A stretch of 64,000 bases of DNA from Sphingobium yanoikuyae (lineage in GTDB: Bacteria > Pseudomonadota > Alphaproteobacteria > Sphingomonadales > Sphingomonadaceae): NCBI RefSeq assembly GCF_013001025.1, contig NZ_CP053021.1, positions 3,934,001 through 3,998,000 on the forward strand, read 5' to 3'. The position numbers and the translations under genes are program-made. The notes under the pieces were generated by a model. It searched no databases and had not been told where the DNA came from. It saw only the letters and a program-made list of their open reading frames with translations. Of this stretch, positions 19,326 to 29,227 are shown piece by piece. How positions within the stretch are numbered: position 1 is the stretch's first letter; each line of letters begins with the position of its first letter.

Positions 19326-19511
19326 CTATTCGTGCGGCCGCAGGGCGCGGTTGAGCGAATCCAGCACCTCGGCGATCGGTTCGGTCACGGTGACGCTGCG
19401 GCCTTCGCCAAAGCGGATGCGGGTGCCGTCGGTCACGGATGAGACGAAGGTCACCTGGGTAGGGTTGACCGCGGTTTCGGTGCGATCGACGCCGACGAAC
19501 ATGACGAGCAT
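19326..19511 (-). CDS. Small conserved-looking protein, FlbD-like pattern
   Basis: A 61-residue protein beginning MLVMFVGVDRTETAVNP and ending NRALRPHE. GGGAGA precedes this ATG by 8 nt, so it is preferred over a start 15 nt upstream. The pattern of a short beta-rich protein with VNPTQVTFV and EPIAEVLDSL is vaguely like FlbD-type small flagellar regulators, but this is a weak, by-eye resemblance. It is convergent with recA. Function unknown. Confidence 0.6.
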   Translation of the reverse strand: MLVMFVGVDRTETAVNPTQVTFVSSVTDGTRIRFGEGRSVTVTEPIAEVLDSLNRALRPHE

Positions 19512-19599
19512 GATCTTCTCTCCCATTTTCGGCCCGTGCCGGACCCATTGGGTGCAAGACTAGCTGCTTTTTGCGCCGTTACCAGAGGCTTTGTGCGGT

Positions 19600-20928
19600 T
19601 CAACCTGCCTGGATCGCCTGCAGGAACCGGCTCGCCCGATCGTCCAACCGATGCGCGACCGTTGCCAGTTGCCCCGCCGCAACGCCGATGTCATGGGCGC
19701 CTGCTGCCGCCGCGCTTGCATTATCGCTGATCTGGCGCGCACTCTGGCGGATATGGTCGCTCGACGATCCGGCTTCCGACAGGCTCGCGGCGATCGACCG
19801 GCTGAAGGCACCATGGCGCGCCACCGCCGAGAAGACCGATGCCGACACCTCGTTCGCGGTCGCCATCGCCGCGTCCATGTGCAGATGCCCCTGCGCCACC
19901 GTCTCCACCGCCAGCCGGACATGGCCGATGCGCTGGCCGATCTCGGCCGCCGCCTCACGCGTCTGGCTCGCCAATGTCTTCACCTCGCGCGCCACCACGG
20001 CAAAGCCCTGCCCGGCCTCACCGGCCCGTGCCGCCTCGATGCTGGCATTGAGCGCCAACATGCTGGTCGCCCGCGCAATATCGTCGATCAGGGTGATGAC
20101 CGCGCCGATCCCGTCCGCCTCGACCCGCAGCGCCGCCGTCTGCTCGGCCCCGACCTGCGTCTGCGCCACCGCCGCGCGGATCGCTTCGCCCGCCGCGCGC
20201 ACCTGGCTTTCCATTGCCTGGAACAGCCCGCCCAGTTCCTGCCCGCCGCTGGCAATGCCGTGCAGGCTGTCGGCCGTCTGTTCCGCCGCGACCGCCATGC
20301 CGGCCGCCGCCTCGCCATTGCCCGACGCCCGCTCCACCGCCTGTTCAGCGCGCGCCGACAGCATGTCGGCCATGCCGACCAGATCCGCGATCAGCGCCTC
20401 GACATCCGCGCGAAATGCGCCGCTCTCGCGCGTCACATGTTCCAGCCGCCGGGTGCGGGCCAGCGCATCGCGCGTATCCCGCTCCGCCGCCAGCCGCAGC
20501 AGCAGCGGGCCGTCGACCACGCCGGCATAATGGCCGCCCTGCGTCACGATCAGCCCCTCGCAATCACTCCCCTGCGCCGCATAAAGATCGATCAGCCGCT
20601 CGACGCTGGCACTCTGCTCCACCATCGCACACGGCCGCACATGCTCATCCAGCCGCCCGCCGAAACTGGGATTGCGCAGCAGCGCATGACCGAAGGGGTT
20701 GAAAAGGATGCGTCGCATGTCGCGCTCATAAATGGCCCCCACCGGCCGATCGGCGGCGTCCACCACCGGCAGCAGCCGCAGCGCCGCATCGTCCTGGAAG
20801 CGGTCGACCGCCTGGCTGAGCGGCTGGCCCAGCCGGACCGCAGCGCAGCCCTGCGCAAAGGGCAAGGCGGTGCCGGCGGCAACATGCGGCTCCGGGTCGG
20901 GCCGATCGAGCATCTGGGGCGCGTACAT
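19600..20928 (-). CDS. Soluble CBS-domain methyl-accepting chemotaxis-type protein
   Basis: A 442-residue protein without a membrane segment. The first ~150 residues look like a CBS pair ([36 protein letters not shown], then [18 protein letters not shown]). The rest is a chemoreceptor coiled-coil hairpin with the conserved tip [20 protein letters not shown] and [13 protein letters not shown]. It would sense an adenine-nucleotide-like ligand or energy state in the cytoplasm and signal to CheA or another kinase. No che genes lie nearby, so its partner is unknown. Confidence 0.85.
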   Translation of the reverse strand: MYAPQMLDRPDPEPHVAAGTALPFAQGCAAVRLGQPLSQAVDRFQDDAALRLLPVVDAADRPVGAIYERDMRRILFNPFGHALLRNPSFGGRLDEHVRPCAMVEQSASVERLIDLYAAQGSDCEGLIVTQGGHYAGVVDGPLLLRLAAERDTRDALARTRRLEHVTRESGAFRADVEALIADLVGMADMLSARAEQAVERASGNGEAAAGMAVAAEQTADSLHGIASGGQELGGLFQAMESQVRAAGEAIRAAVAQTQVGAEQTAALRVEADGIGAVITLIDDIARATSMLALNASIEAARAGEAGQGFAVVAREVKTLASQTREAAAEIGQRIGHVRLAVETVAQGHLHMDAAMATANEVSASVFSAVARHGAFSRSIAASLSEAGSSSDHIRQSARQISDNASAAAAGAHDIGVAAGQLATVAHRLDDRASRFLQAIQAG

Positions 20929-21009
20929 GGCGCCCGGCCTAGAAGAAAAGGGTAAATGACCGCTTAGTATTTGATGACGCTTTTGTTACAGATCGTTGTT
21001 TTTACGGAA

Positions 21010-21795
21010 TTATTTGGCCGGTTTATAGCCAAATGCCTCGCGTGCCAGCTTGACCACCTCGGGATCGGGCGCCGGGAAATCCATCGGCACCAGTTTCTCC
21101 AGCCGCTCCGCCACATAGGTTAGCGCCGCGATTCGTCCGGCCTTGCGATTATTATTGTCGATCACCTTCCAGGGCGCCTGCTTGGTGTCGGTCTTCTCGA
21201 ACATGTCGTGCATCGCATCCCAATATTCGGCCCGCCTGGCCCGGTTGCGATAATCGTCGGTGCCGGTCTTCCACCGCTTCCACGGCGTATCCAGCCGCTG
21301 CGCCAGTTGCTCGTCCTGCGTCTCCTGGGTGATGTGGACGAACAGCTTGATGATGTTGGTGCCGGTCTCGACCTGCTGCGCCTCGAACGCGTTGATATCC
21401 TTGTATCCGCGCTTCCATTCCGCCTTGGTGGCATATTTCTCCACCCGCTCGACCAACACCCGGCCATACCAGCTGCGGTCGAACAGGCCGATATTCTGGC
21501 TGGCGGGTAACCGGGTCCAGAAGCGCCAGAGGAAATGATGGTCCAGTTCCTCGCGTGTCGGCGCGGCAATCGGATGGACCTGATAGTAACGCGGGTCCCA
21601 GTCCGCGGTCATCCGCTTGATGATCCCGCCCTTGCCCGCGCCATCCCAGCCTTCCAGCATGATGACGGTCCGGCGGCGATGCAGGATATGGGCGACCTGG
21701 ATCTTCGACAGGCGATGCTGCAGCGCCAGCAGCGCCGCATCATAATCACCCTTGAACTTCGCCCCGGTCTCATAGTCCGACAGATTGATCGTCAT
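21010..21795 (-). CDS. ppk2: Polyphosphate kinase 2 family protein
   Basis: A 261-residue PPK2-type P-loop kinase that transfers phosphate between polyphosphate and nucleotides. Walker A is EGWDGAGKGG, followed by the lid and base motifs DRSWYGR and APWKVIDNNNRKAGR. The ATG at 21795 has a GGAGAG site 6 nt upstream and begins MTINLSDYETG; longer in-frame starts add Arg-rich sequence unlike the family. Whether it makes GTP/ATP or phosphorylates NMP cannot be judged. Confidence 0.92.
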   Translation of the reverse strand: MTINLSDYETGAKFKGDYDAALLALQHRLSKIQVAHILHRRRTVIMLEGWDGAGKGGIIKRMTADWDPRYYQVHPIAAPTREELDHHFLWRFWTRLPASQNIGLFDRSWYGRVLVERVEKYATKAEWKRGYKDINAFEAQQVETGTNIIKLFVHITQETQDEQLAQRLDTPWKRWKTGTDDYRNRARRAEYWDAMHDMFEKTDTKQAPWKVIDNNNRKAGRIAALTYVAERLEKLVPMDFPAPDPEVVKLAREAFGYKPAK

Positions 21796-21860
21796 GCGCC
21801 GCTCTCCTGCAAGGGGACGGCCGATTAGATCGAACCCTGCCGCCAAGAGCAAGCGCGGCC

Positions 21861-22937
21861 TCAGTGCAGTATGGCGTCGGTATCGACCAGCCGCACATCG
21901 TGCATCATGTCGAGATAGGCCTGGAGATAGAATTTGTGCGAGGCGCCGACGATCACCAGCATCCGCTGGCCCGGCGCGGCGGCGAAGACGTCGCGAATAT
22001 TGGCCGCCATGCGCAGGTTGCGCACCTCCCAATAGCCGGCATAGCCGCGCCCGAAACGCTCGGGCGAAGGCTCCGTGAGCGCCGCGCCGAAATCGCTGTC
22101 ATAGATGGTCTGCGCCTGATCCGGCGCATTATAGGCGCGATAGAGCGCCAGCACGCCGGCCCCCGTCCGGATGCCGGGCTGCAGCGCCGCATCGGCCGCC
22201 TTGCGCCGCGCCGTCGCTTCATTGTCCCACGCCTTCATGATCGCCGCGCCCACTGCCTTCTCCTCCTCGGCATTGCGATAGAGCCGGTCGGCGCTGTGGT
22301 CGTCCATCGGTTCCAGCCGCTCCAGCCCCAGCCTGGCAGCCAGCGGCGCGGCAATCAGGAACTCCTCGTTGCGACGCTGGCGCAGCGTTTCCAGCCGCGC
22401 CACCAATATGGCGTCCAGCCCATCCCCCACATGACGGTCCGCGCCGTCCAGCCGCAGCCATTGCACCAGCGCCGATCCCTGATCCGCCGCCGCCAGGAAC
22501 AAGGCCGCCAGATGGCGCCGATCCGATGCCGTCGGTCGCTCCGGCCAGGCGGCCAGACGCCGCTCGACCTCGGTCGTGGCAGCCGGTACGTCCAGCCCGG
22601 TCGCCTGGCGCGCCGGCGTCGCGTCCCAGCAATAGGTTTCCACCGTCTCCGCATAGCGGAACGGCGCGCGGCGCAAGGCGTCGCATTGCAGGCCAGACAG
22701 GGACTCGACCGCGATTGATTGCGGCTTCCACGCCCCCAGCCGGTCGATCAGCGGCCCCAGCGCCTTTGCATCGAAATCCTTTGGCCAGCCCGACAGATGG
22801 GGCGTGCCCAGCACCATCACCTCATTGGGCGGCCCCGCCACCGCCTTCAAAGCGCGCGGATCGAAACCGGGACCAGCCGCCTGCACCGACACCGCCGCAA
22901 GCCCCGCCGCCACCATTGCCATGATCGTCCGCATCAT
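21861..22937 (-). CDS. Secreted DUF5694 family protein
   Basis: A 358-residue protein with a signal peptide (MMRTIMAMVAAGLAAVSVQA). NEVMVLGTPHLSG near the N-terminus and the C-terminal MLVIVGASHKFYLQAYLDMM are typical of DUF5694, which resembles the TraB/erythromycin-esterase-like fold. Function is not established. Start chosen at a GGGAGCAGGG site before a double ATG. It is preceded by the aspS terminator and followed by ppk2. Confidence 0.8.
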   Translation of the reverse strand: MMRTIMAMVAAGLAAVSVQAAGPGFDPRALKAVAGPPNEVMVLGTPHLSGWPKDFDAKALGPLIDRLGAWKPQSIAVESLSGLQCDALRRAPFRYAETVETYCWDATPARQATGLDVPAATTEVERRLAAWPERPTASDRRHLAALFLAAADQGSALVQWLRLDGADRHVGDGLDAILVARLETLRQRRNEEFLIAAPLAARLGLERLEPMDDHSADRLYRNAEEEKAVGAAIMKAWDNEATARRKAADAALQPGIRTGAGVLALYRAYNAPDQAQTIYDSDFGAALTEPSPERFGRGYAGYWEVRNLRMAANIRDVFAAAPGQRMLVIVGASHKFYLQAYLDMMHDVRLVDTDAILH

Positions 22938-23000
22938 CCGCCCTGCTCCCTTGCCGCCACGTGTGTTATCACAACAATACAGCAAGGCAAGACGGCAAAG

Positions 23001-23029
23001 AAAAAGGCCCCTGCCGGATGGCAGGAGCC
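23001..23029 (-). terminator. Intrinsic terminator of aspS
   Basis: On the minus strand GGCTCCTGCC, loop ATCC and GGCAGGGGCC form a 10-bp stem with one G-T pair, followed by five Ts. It lies 27 nt past the aspS stop. Confidence 0.9.
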
Positions 23030-23055
23030 CTGTTCTTTCCAGCCTATGGAAAGGC

Positions 23056-24840
23056 TTATGCCTTCGCTTGCGGCTCCACCACGCGGACATGCAGTTCGCG
23101 CAGCTGCTTGAACTCGGCGGCGCTCGGCGCCCCCATCAGCAGGTCTTCGGCGCGCTGGTTCATCGGGAACAGCGTGATCTCGCGCAGATTCTGCGCGCCG
23201 CACAGCAGCATCACGATACGGTCGACACCGGCGGCCATGCCACCATGGGGCGGCGCGCCATATTGGAACGCGCGATAGAGACCACCGAACCGCTCTTCCA
23301 CGTCGGCCTGGCTGAGGCCGACCAGCTCGAACGCCTTGACCATCGCCTCGGGCGACTGGTTCCGGATCGAACCCGACGCGATCTCATAGCCGTTGCAGAC
23401 CATATCATACTGGTACGCCTTGAGGCTCAGCGGATCCTGGTTGTTGAGCGCGTCCAGCCCGCCCTGCGGCATCGAGAAGGGGTTGTGGGCGAAGTCAACC
23501 TTCTTCTCGTCCTCGTCATATTCATAGAAGGGGAAGTCGACGATCCAGCACAGGTCGAACCGGTCCTTGTCGATCAGGTCGAGCGTCTCGCCGACGCGGA
23601 TACGGGCGAGGCCGGCGAGCTTGGCCGCCTGGCCTTCCTTGCCTGCGGCGAAGAACACGCCGTCGTTCGGGCCAAGGCCCAGCGCTGCGATCAGCTTGGC
23701 GGTCGCTTCCTCGCCATGATTCTTGGCGATCGGGCCGCCGGGCACGCCATCCTTGATGTTGATATAGCCAAGGCCCGAATAGCCTTCGCCGCGCGCCCAA
23801 TTGTTCATGTCGTCGAAGAATTTGCGGCTGCCCGCGCCCGCACCCGGCGCCGGGATCGCACGGATCACATTGCCGCTCTCGACCAGCGAAGCGAAGATGC
23901 CGAAGCCCGAGCCGTGGAAATGCTCGGTCACGTCCTGGATGATGATCGGGTTGCGCAGGTCCGGCTTGTCGCTGCCATATTTCAGCATGGCTTCGGCATG
24001 CGGGATGCGCGGGAAGCTGCCGGCCGGGGTGACCGGCTTGCCTTGGGCAAATTCCTCGAACACCGATGCGATGACCGGCTCCATCGTGTTCCAGACATCT
24101 TCCTGGGTGACGAAGCTCATTTCCAGGTCGAGCTGGTAGAATTCGCCCGGCAGGCGATCGGCGCGCGGATCTTCGTCGCGGAAGCAGGGGGCGATCTGGA
24201 AATAGCGGTCGAAACCGGCAACCATCAGCAGCTGCTTATATTGCTGCGGCGCCTGCGGCAGGGCGTAGAACTTGCCCGCATGGATGCGGCTGGGCACCAG
24301 GAAGTCGCGCGCGCCTTCGGGCGAGGACGCGGTCAGGATTGGCGTCGAATATTCGGTGAAGCCGGCATCTTCCATGCGGCGACGCATGTCGCGGATGATC
24401 TTGGTGCGGGTGACGATATTGGCGTGCAGCGTCTCGCGGCGCAGATCCAGGAAGCGATAGCGCAGGCGGATATCCTCGGGATATTCCTGCTCGCCCGCCA
24501 CCGGCAGCGGCAGTTCGGCCGCGGTCGACAGCACGGTGACCTTGTCAGCCACGACCTCGATCGTGCCGGTCGCCATCTTCGGGTTGGTCGCTTCCGGGCC
24601 GCGCGCAACGACGGTGCCGTCGATCGTCACGACCGATTCCGCACGCAGGCCGTCCAGGATGCGCAGCGGCTCGCTGTCCGCCTTGGCGACGATCTGGGTC
24701 AGGCCATAATGGTCGCGCAGATCGATGAAGAGAACGCCGCCATGATCGCGCTTGCGATGCACCCAGCCGGACAGGCGCACATTCGCGCCGACATCGGCTT
24801 CACGAAGGGCGCCGCAATTGTGGGTGCGATAGGCGTGCAT
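23056..24840 (-). CDS. aspS: Aspartyl-tRNA synthetase
   Basis: A 594-residue class II synthetase. An N-terminal OB-fold anticodon-binding domain ([23 protein letters not shown]) is followed by the class II core ([10 protein letters not shown] as motif 2, GVDRIVMLL as motif 3) with the bacterial insertion domain between. The ATG at 24840 (MHAYRTHN) is preferred to an upstream in-frame TTG. Alphaproteobacterial AspRS is often non-discriminating and used with GatCAB; that is not tested here. Divergent from rnd. Confidence 0.97.
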   Translation of the reverse strand: MHAYRTHNCGALREADVGANVRLSGWVHRKRDHGGVLFIDLRDHYGLTQIVAKADSEPLRILDGLRAESVVTIDGTVVARGPEATNPKMATGTIEVVADKVTVLSTAAELPLPVAGEQEYPEDIRLRYRFLDLRRETLHANIVTRTKIIRDMRRRMEDAGFTEYSTPILTASSPEGARDFLVPSRIHAGKFYALPQAPQQYKQLLMVAGFDRYFQIAPCFRDEDPRADRLPGEFYQLDLEMSFVTQEDVWNTMEPVIASVFEEFAQGKPVTPAGSFPRIPHAEAMLKYGSDKPDLRNPIIIQDVTEHFHGSGFGIFASLVESGNVIRAIPAPGAGAGSRKFFDDMNNWARGEGYSGLGYINIKDGVPGGPIAKNHGEEATAKLIAALGLGPNDGVFFAAGKEGQAAKLAGLARIRVGETLDLIDKDRFDLCWIVDFPFYEYDEDEKKVDFAHNPFSMPQGGLDALNNQDPLSLKAYQYDMVCNGYEIASGSIRNQSPEAMVKAFELVGLSQADVEERFGGLYRAFQYGAPPHGGMAAGVDRIVMLLCGAQNLREITLFPMNQRAEDLLMGAPSAAEFKQLRELHVRVVEPQAKA

Positions 24841-24968
24841 GGCGTTTCGATCTTTCAAATTCGTTTTACGGAAATGACAAATTGTTGCGGCCCGGCTATG
24901 GGCTTGCCTTGTCGACTATCGACCAGCCCGCAGGACGCGGGCCAGCCCATAATAAGATCGAAGACCAT

Positions 24969-26135
24969 ATGCAAATTCATCCGCTGATTACCGACAGCAA
25001 GACGCTTTCCGATTTCTGCGCCCGCATGGCCAAATCCCCCTATGTCGCGGTGGATACCGAGTTCATGCGCGAGAATAGCTACTGGCCCGAACTCTGCCTG
25101 GTCCAGGTTGCCGACTCCAACGAGGCCGCGGCGATCGACCCCAAGGCGCCGGGCATCGACCTGAAGCCGCTGCTCGACCTGCTGGTCCATAATGAAGACG
25201 TGCTCAAGGTCTTCCATGCCGGCGGCCAGGACATCGAGATCGTCCATAATCTGACCGGCAAGACGCCGCATCCGATGTTTGACACCCAGATCGCCGCCAT
25301 GGCGCTCGGCCTTGGCGAACAGATCGGTTACGGCAACCTCGTCGATGCCTGGCTCGGCGTGCAGCTCGACAAGGGCGCGCGTTTCACCGACTGGGCGCGC
25401 CGCCCGCTCGACAAGCGCCAGATCGACTATGCGATCGGCGACGTCACCTATCTGATCGAAATCTTCCCCAAGATGCTGGAAGAACTGCGCAAGACCGGGC
25501 GCGGCGACTGGCTCGACCAGGAAATGGAGCGGATCAGCGATCCGTCCAATTACGAGAATGATCCGTCCGAAGCCTGGAAGCGCGTCCGCATCGCCAGCCG
25601 CAAGGCCGATGTGCTGGGTCGCCTCAAGGCGCTGGCCGCCTGGCGCGAGAAGGAAGCGCAGGACAAGAATCTGCCGCGCGGCCGCATCGTCAAGGACGAG
25701 ACGCTGGCCGACATCGCCAGCCACCCGCCGCGCGCGCAGGAGGATCTGGGCAAGGTGCGCGGCCTGTCCGCCACCTGGAAGAGCAACGACATTGGCGGCC
25801 GGCTGATGGCGGCGCTCGGCGCGCACAAGCCGCTCGGCAAGGATGAGATGCCCGAGCGCGATCCCAAGCGTCCGGGCCTGGGCAAGGATGGCGCACTGGT
25901 CGCCGACCTGTTGAAGCTGTTGCTCAAGATTCGCTCGCGCGACATCAATGTCGCCCCGCGCCTGCTCGCCCGCACCGACGATATCGAGGCGCTGGCCGCC
26001 GGCGTGCGCGACGATCTCGCGATCCTGGAAGGCTGGCGCTATGACCAGTTCGGCCGGGACGCGGTGGACCTGGTCGAAGGGCGCCTTGCCTTTGCGGTCA
26101 AGAATGGCCGACTCAAGATGACGCGGACCGAATAA
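24969..26135 (+). CDS. rnd: Ribonuclease D
   Basis: A 388-residue 3'-5' exoribonuclease for tRNA and stable RNA maturation. The DEDDy catalytic residues are in VDTEFMRE (Exo I), HAGGQDIEI (Exo II) and YAIGDVTYL (Exo III). A C-terminal HRDC domain begins near residue 205 (ASRKADVLGRLKALAAWRE). The start at 24969 (MQIHPLITD) gives the usual length; longer in-frame starts exist. Divergent from aspS with 128 bp between. Confidence 0.95.
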   Translation: MQIHPLITDSKTLSDFCARMAKSPYVAVDTEFMRENSYWPELCLVQVADSNEAAAIDPKAPGIDLKPLLDLLVHNEDVLKVFHAGGQDIEIVHNLTGKTPHPMFDTQIAAMALGLGEQIGYGNLVDAWLGVQLDKGARFTDWARRPLDKRQIDYAIGDVTYLIEIFPKMLEELRKTGRGDWLDQEMERISDPSNYENDPSEAWKRVRIASRKADVLGRLKALAAWREKEAQDKNLPRGRIVKDETLADIASHPPRAQEDLGKVRGLSATWKSNDIGGRLMAALGAHKPLGKDEMPERDPKRPGLGKDGALVADLLKLLLKIRSRDINVAPRLLARTDDIEALAAGVRDDLAILEGWRYDQFGRDAVDLVEGRLAFAVKNGRLKMTRTE

Positions 26136-26146
26136 GGAGACGGACG

Positions 26147-26464
26147 ATGCGGATGGCGATGCCCATGCCGATGATGGCGATGATATTCCTGCCCCTGGCC
26201 GCCTGTGCCGGAACCGGCAGCGAAGGCCCCGGCTCCGCATCGCCGCCAGCCATGGCACAAGGGCCGTGCAGGAATGACGGGCTCGACCGCTTCACCGGCC
26301 AGAAGGCGACGGCCGATCTGGGCGCGGACCTGCTCAAGGCATCGGGCGCCAAGACGCTGCGCTGGGGCGGCCCCAATATGGCCATGACCATGGACTTCCG
26401 CCCTGACCGGCTGACCGTCAGCTATGACGATCAGATGGTCGTCACCAGCGCCCGCTGCGGCTGA
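26147..26464 (+). CDS. I78-family peptidase inhibitor lipoprotein
   Basis: A 105-residue secreted lipoprotein with signal peptide and lipobox LAAC (Cys at residue 20). The mature part, CRNDGLDRFTGQKAT to TSARCG, fits inhibitor family I78 (elastase/subtilisin inhibitors): GQ-A near the start, MDFRPDRLTVSYDDQ and a C-terminal Cys-Gly. An AAGGAGA site precedes the ATG. It is 11 bp after rnd and may be cotranscribed. Confidence 0.8.
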   Translation: MRMAMPMPMMAMIFLPLAACAGTGSEGPGSASPPAMAQGPCRNDGLDRFTGQKATADLGADLLKASGAKTLRWGGPNMAMTMDFRPDRLTVSYDDQMVVTSARCG

Positions 26465-26476
26465 CCCGCGCCCGCC

Positions 26477-27475
26477 TCATTCGGCGGCGCGCGGCAGTTC
26501 CACCACCGTGCTCCCATCGAGTGCGGTGATCAGCACCACCGCCCCCTCGGCGCCATAGGCGCCGTGCAGGGCGACGATAGAGGCCTTCACCGCCACCGCC
26601 TCGCCGCGATTGCTCAGCAGCATGGTCTGCACGCATTGCGCGCCCTGCCCCTGCATCGCCCGCTCCAGCGCCTGGCGGAACGCCGCGCGGCCATGGGTGA
26701 GGACCAGATCGGTCAGTTGCACGCCCATCACCCGCTCGCGCGGCAGGCTCAGCATGTCGGTGAAGGGCACATCGACCGCGTCGATCGTGCCGCGCACCGA
26801 CAGGCGGACATAGCCGACATCGCCATGGGCGGTCATCGCCTCGATGATCGCGGCCTTGGCATCGGCCAGCCGATGGCGGCGCACATCCTCGGTAATGTCG
26901 CGGAACATGATGACGGTTGACCTTCCAAGGGGAAAACTCTGCAGCCGCAGCCAGGCGCCGTCGGCGAAGGGGGAGGGAATATCGGCCGCGCTCGGCTCGC
27001 CGCCGCTCACGGTGCGGCGCACATGCACTTCCATCAGGCTGCCGCTGATCGACGGCAGGACGACGTCCAGCTTGGGGCCGACCATCTGTCCCACCGGCTT
27101 GCGACAGATGGCGCTGGCGACCCGGTTGACGAAGTCGACGCGCATGTCCTGGTCGCAGATGATCACCGCCTGATCGACCCAGTCGGCCAGCGCGAACAAT
27201 TTCTCCTCGGCGCTCTCCTGACCGGCGTTGCCCGACTGGGCTTTGAGCGCCCGGAACTCGTTGACGCCCAGCAGCACATGGGTCGCCCGGCCATGATGGG
27301 TGATGTAAAGTGGCGTCCGTGTCGCCATGTCGCGACATTCGGAAAAGCCGCGGACCAGGTCGGCCGCGGTGACGACCGGACTTTCGGCCGGATAACCACC
27401 CTCTCCCTCCATTCCATCACTCCCTACTGGGTTCAGATGGCGCGTAACGCGCTGGGTCATGTCCCTTGATGCCAT
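26477..27475 (-). CDS. PAS-domain protein with N-terminal Phd/YefM-like domain
   Basis: A 332-residue soluble protein. Residues ~34-80 (VVTAADLVRGFSECRDMA to HVLLGVNEFRALK) match the fold pattern of Phd/YefM antitoxin DNA-binding domains: a short helix pair, the 'PLYITHHGRATHVLL' hairpin and a NEFRAL helix. Two PAS-like domains follow (FALADWVDQAVIICDQDMRVDFVN and GYVRLSVRGTIDAVDVPFTDML). No kinase, cyclase or toxin-like partner is adjacent. It may be a PAS-regulated transcription factor. Start at 27475 has a GGAGG site 10 nt upstream. Confidence 0.75.
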   Translation of the reverse strand: MASRDMTQRVTRHLNPVGSDGMEGEGGYPAESPVVTAADLVRGFSECRDMATRTPLYITHHGRATHVLLGVNEFRALKAQSGNAGQESAEEKLFALADWVDQAVIICDQDMRVDFVNRVASAICRKPVGQMVGPKLDVVLPSISGSLMEVHVRRTVSGGEPSAADIPSPFADGAWLRLQSFPLGRSTVIMFRDITEDVRRHRLADAKAAIIEAMTAHGDVGYVRLSVRGTIDAVDVPFTDMLSLPRERVMGVQLTDLVLTHGRAAFRQALERAMQGQGAQCVQTMLLSNRGEAVAVKASIVALHGAYGAEGAVVLITALDGSTVVELPRAAE

Positions 27476-27584
27476 AATTATCGGCCCTCCATCAATCGGA
27501 CAAAAACAGAAACGATATGCCTTTCACCGGCCGGCGCTGCCGCAAGAGGGAATAGCGGACATTTCCGCATCCTGTTTCCCTTGT

Positions 27585-27998
27585 TCAGGCCGGAAACGCG
27601 TGTTTCCGGTCCATCTGCGTGCCCATGGCCATCACGACCAGCACCGGCACCGCCCAGATTGTCGACATGGCGTAGAAGAATTTGGTCAGGTAGGCGGGCG
27701 ACACGATCACCGCGACCTGAACCGCAGCCACATTCAGCTGGAAGGCGGCGACGATGATCGGCCAGCGCCGGCTGCTCAGCATCGAAATGATGATCTTGAA
27801 CAGCAGCGAGGCGCATTCGATCGCCAGGATCGTGCGGATCAGCACCGCCTCCGGCCGGATGGTCAGGACCGCCGTCTGGGCCAGGATGAACCCCGCCCAG
27901 ACGCCGACGATGCTCCAGCGCCCGGTCGCGCCGCCATAGCGCACCACGAAGATCGAGGTGGCGATCAGCGCGATCGTATAAGCGAGGAAGATCTGCAC
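27585..27998 (-). CDS. Four-helix membrane protein, unknown
   Basis: A 137-residue very hydrophobic protein with four predicted membrane helices (about residues 2-20, 28-46, 54-72 and 82-124, the last region possibly two). No domain recognised. It lies between the PAS protein and a small conserved-looking gene, all on the minus strand. The ATG follows a GGAAGGCAGG site. Confidence 0.65.
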   Translation of the reverse strand: MQIFLAYTIALIATSIFVVRYGGATGRWSIVGVWAGFILAQTAVLTIRPEAVLIRTILAIECASLLFKIIISMLSSRRWPIIVAAFQLNVAAVQVAVIVSPAYLTKFFYAMSTIWAVPVLVVMAMGTQMDRKHAFPA

Positions 27999-28023
27999 GA
28001 TCCTGCCTTCCGGTCCGGTCGCG

Positions 28024-28407
28024 TCAGGCGACCAGGCGCAGGGCGTCGGCCTGCTTTTCTTCCAGCGCGCTCCACGGGCTGTAGCAGCCGTCGGCGCGTT
28101 CGGCCTGGTTGGTCTTCATGCGGATCTTGGTCGCTTCCAGATGGGCGCCCAGCAGCTGCTCGCGACTCTGCATCATCGTGTCGATGCAGCCATGGAAGCG
28201 CTTGAACAGCTTCTGTCCCTGTTCGGGGGCCAGGCCGATGGTGCGGGCGGTGTCGATCATGTCGGCGCTCATCCGCAGCGTATGGGCCAGAACATCGTCC
28301 AGCTTCACATAGGCATCGCGGACCTGGCCGCTCAGGTTGAAGAAGGTGTCGTCCGACATGTGCATTTCGCTCTTGGCGGCGCGCTCGGCGCGGCGGGCAT
28401 TGGACAT
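28024..28407 (-). CDS. Hypothetical helical protein
   Basis: A 127-residue soluble, mostly helical protein (FFNLSGQVRDAYVKLDDV, MIDTARTIGLAPEQGQKLFKR). I recognise no family. It follows the membrane-tethered LuxR gene on the same strand after a hairpin (GGCCAGCG/CGCTGGCC, 28426-28443). An AAGGGAG site precedes the ATG. Confidence 0.65.
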   Translation of the reverse strand: MSNARRAERAAKSEMHMSDDTFFNLSGQVRDAYVKLDDVLAHTLRMSADMIDTARTIGLAPEQGQKLFKRFHGCIDTMMQSREQLLGAHLEATKIRMKTNQAERADGCYSPWSALEEKQADALRLVA

Positions 28408-28471
28408 GGCAAGGCTCCCTTTTTAGGCCAGCGCTCGCTGGCCCATCAGATGGTTGGATTGTTGGAGACCG

Positions 28472-28981
28472 TCAGCCGAACAGATGATTGAGCCAATATC
28501 CCATCGTGATCAGCGCGGCCAGGGAACCCCCTGCCCATAACGCGACCCGGAAGATGGTCGTCAGGATCTGCCATCGATTCAGCCCATGCGGTTCCCCTCC
28601 CATGGTTGCCAGAATCCGGTTACCCAATTGGCGCAAACGACCCTTTTCCTGCCGCTCTGCACCAGCCGGGATGTCGCCGGTCCGGGTCGGCCTGCTTGGT
28701 GCCGACGCCTCCTTCTCACCCGCCATCGCCGGTTCAACAAGCGGCTCCGGCTTTAATTCAAATTGCTTGAATTGCGCGTTTTTCTCGGCCTCTACCAATA
28801 TCCGGGCGGCTTCGCGCCGATCCTTGGCGCCCAGCGCCACGGTCGCGCGATAGACATATTGGTCGACCGTGCCGGGGGTCAGCGATGTGCGCTGCGCGAT
28901 CTGCTTGGAGGTATAGCCCTGTGCCACCAGCCGCAGGCATGCCCGCTGATTATCGTCCAGACTGGCAACCGCATTCGACAT
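28472..28981 (-). CDS. Membrane-tethered LuxR-type HTH protein
   Basis: A 169-residue protein with a LuxR/GerE helix-turn-helix at the N-terminus (LDDNQRACLRLVAQGYTSKQ, then SLTPGTVDQYVYRATVALGA), a proline- and charge-rich linker, and one C-terminal membrane helix (IFRVALWAGGSLAALITMGYW). This is the reverse of usual regulators, where the HTH is C-terminal. It suggests a DNA-binding domain anchored to the inner membrane by its tail. Confidence 0.8.
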   Translation of the reverse strand: MSNAVASLDDNQRACLRLVAQGYTSKQIAQRTSLTPGTVDQYVYRATVALGAKDRREAARILVEAEKNAQFKQFELKPEPLVEPAMAGEKEASAPSRPTRTGDIPAGAERQEKGRLRQLGNRILATMGGEPHGLNRWQILTTIFRVALWAGGSLAALITMGYWLNHLFG

Positions 28982-29113
28982 TCCAACCCCTCTGATCGCC
29001 CACAGGGAATCATGCCCCGGAACGGATGTAAACTTCTTCTATGATCAATTTTTTATGATGCCGGCCAAGCCATTGATTTATATCAGATACACTTCATCCA
29101 TATCGGTGAGACG

Positions 29114-29140
29114 AAAAAGGCGACGCCTGTGGGCATCGCC
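29114..29140 (-). terminator. Intrinsic terminator after the HNH-like gene
   Basis: Minus strand GGCGATGCC, loop CACA and GGCGTCGCC (one G-T pair), followed by five Ts at 29114-29118. It is 88 nt past the stop of the minus-strand gene at 29228. The rest of 28982-29227 holds no gene I can support. Confidence 0.8.
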
Positions 29141-29227
29141 TGTTTCCGTTACGGAATCCAGTCATGACATGACTCGATCCGCAATAGCTGCAATCGGGAA
29201 CCCGGATAGCGCCCCGAAAGGCGCCGT

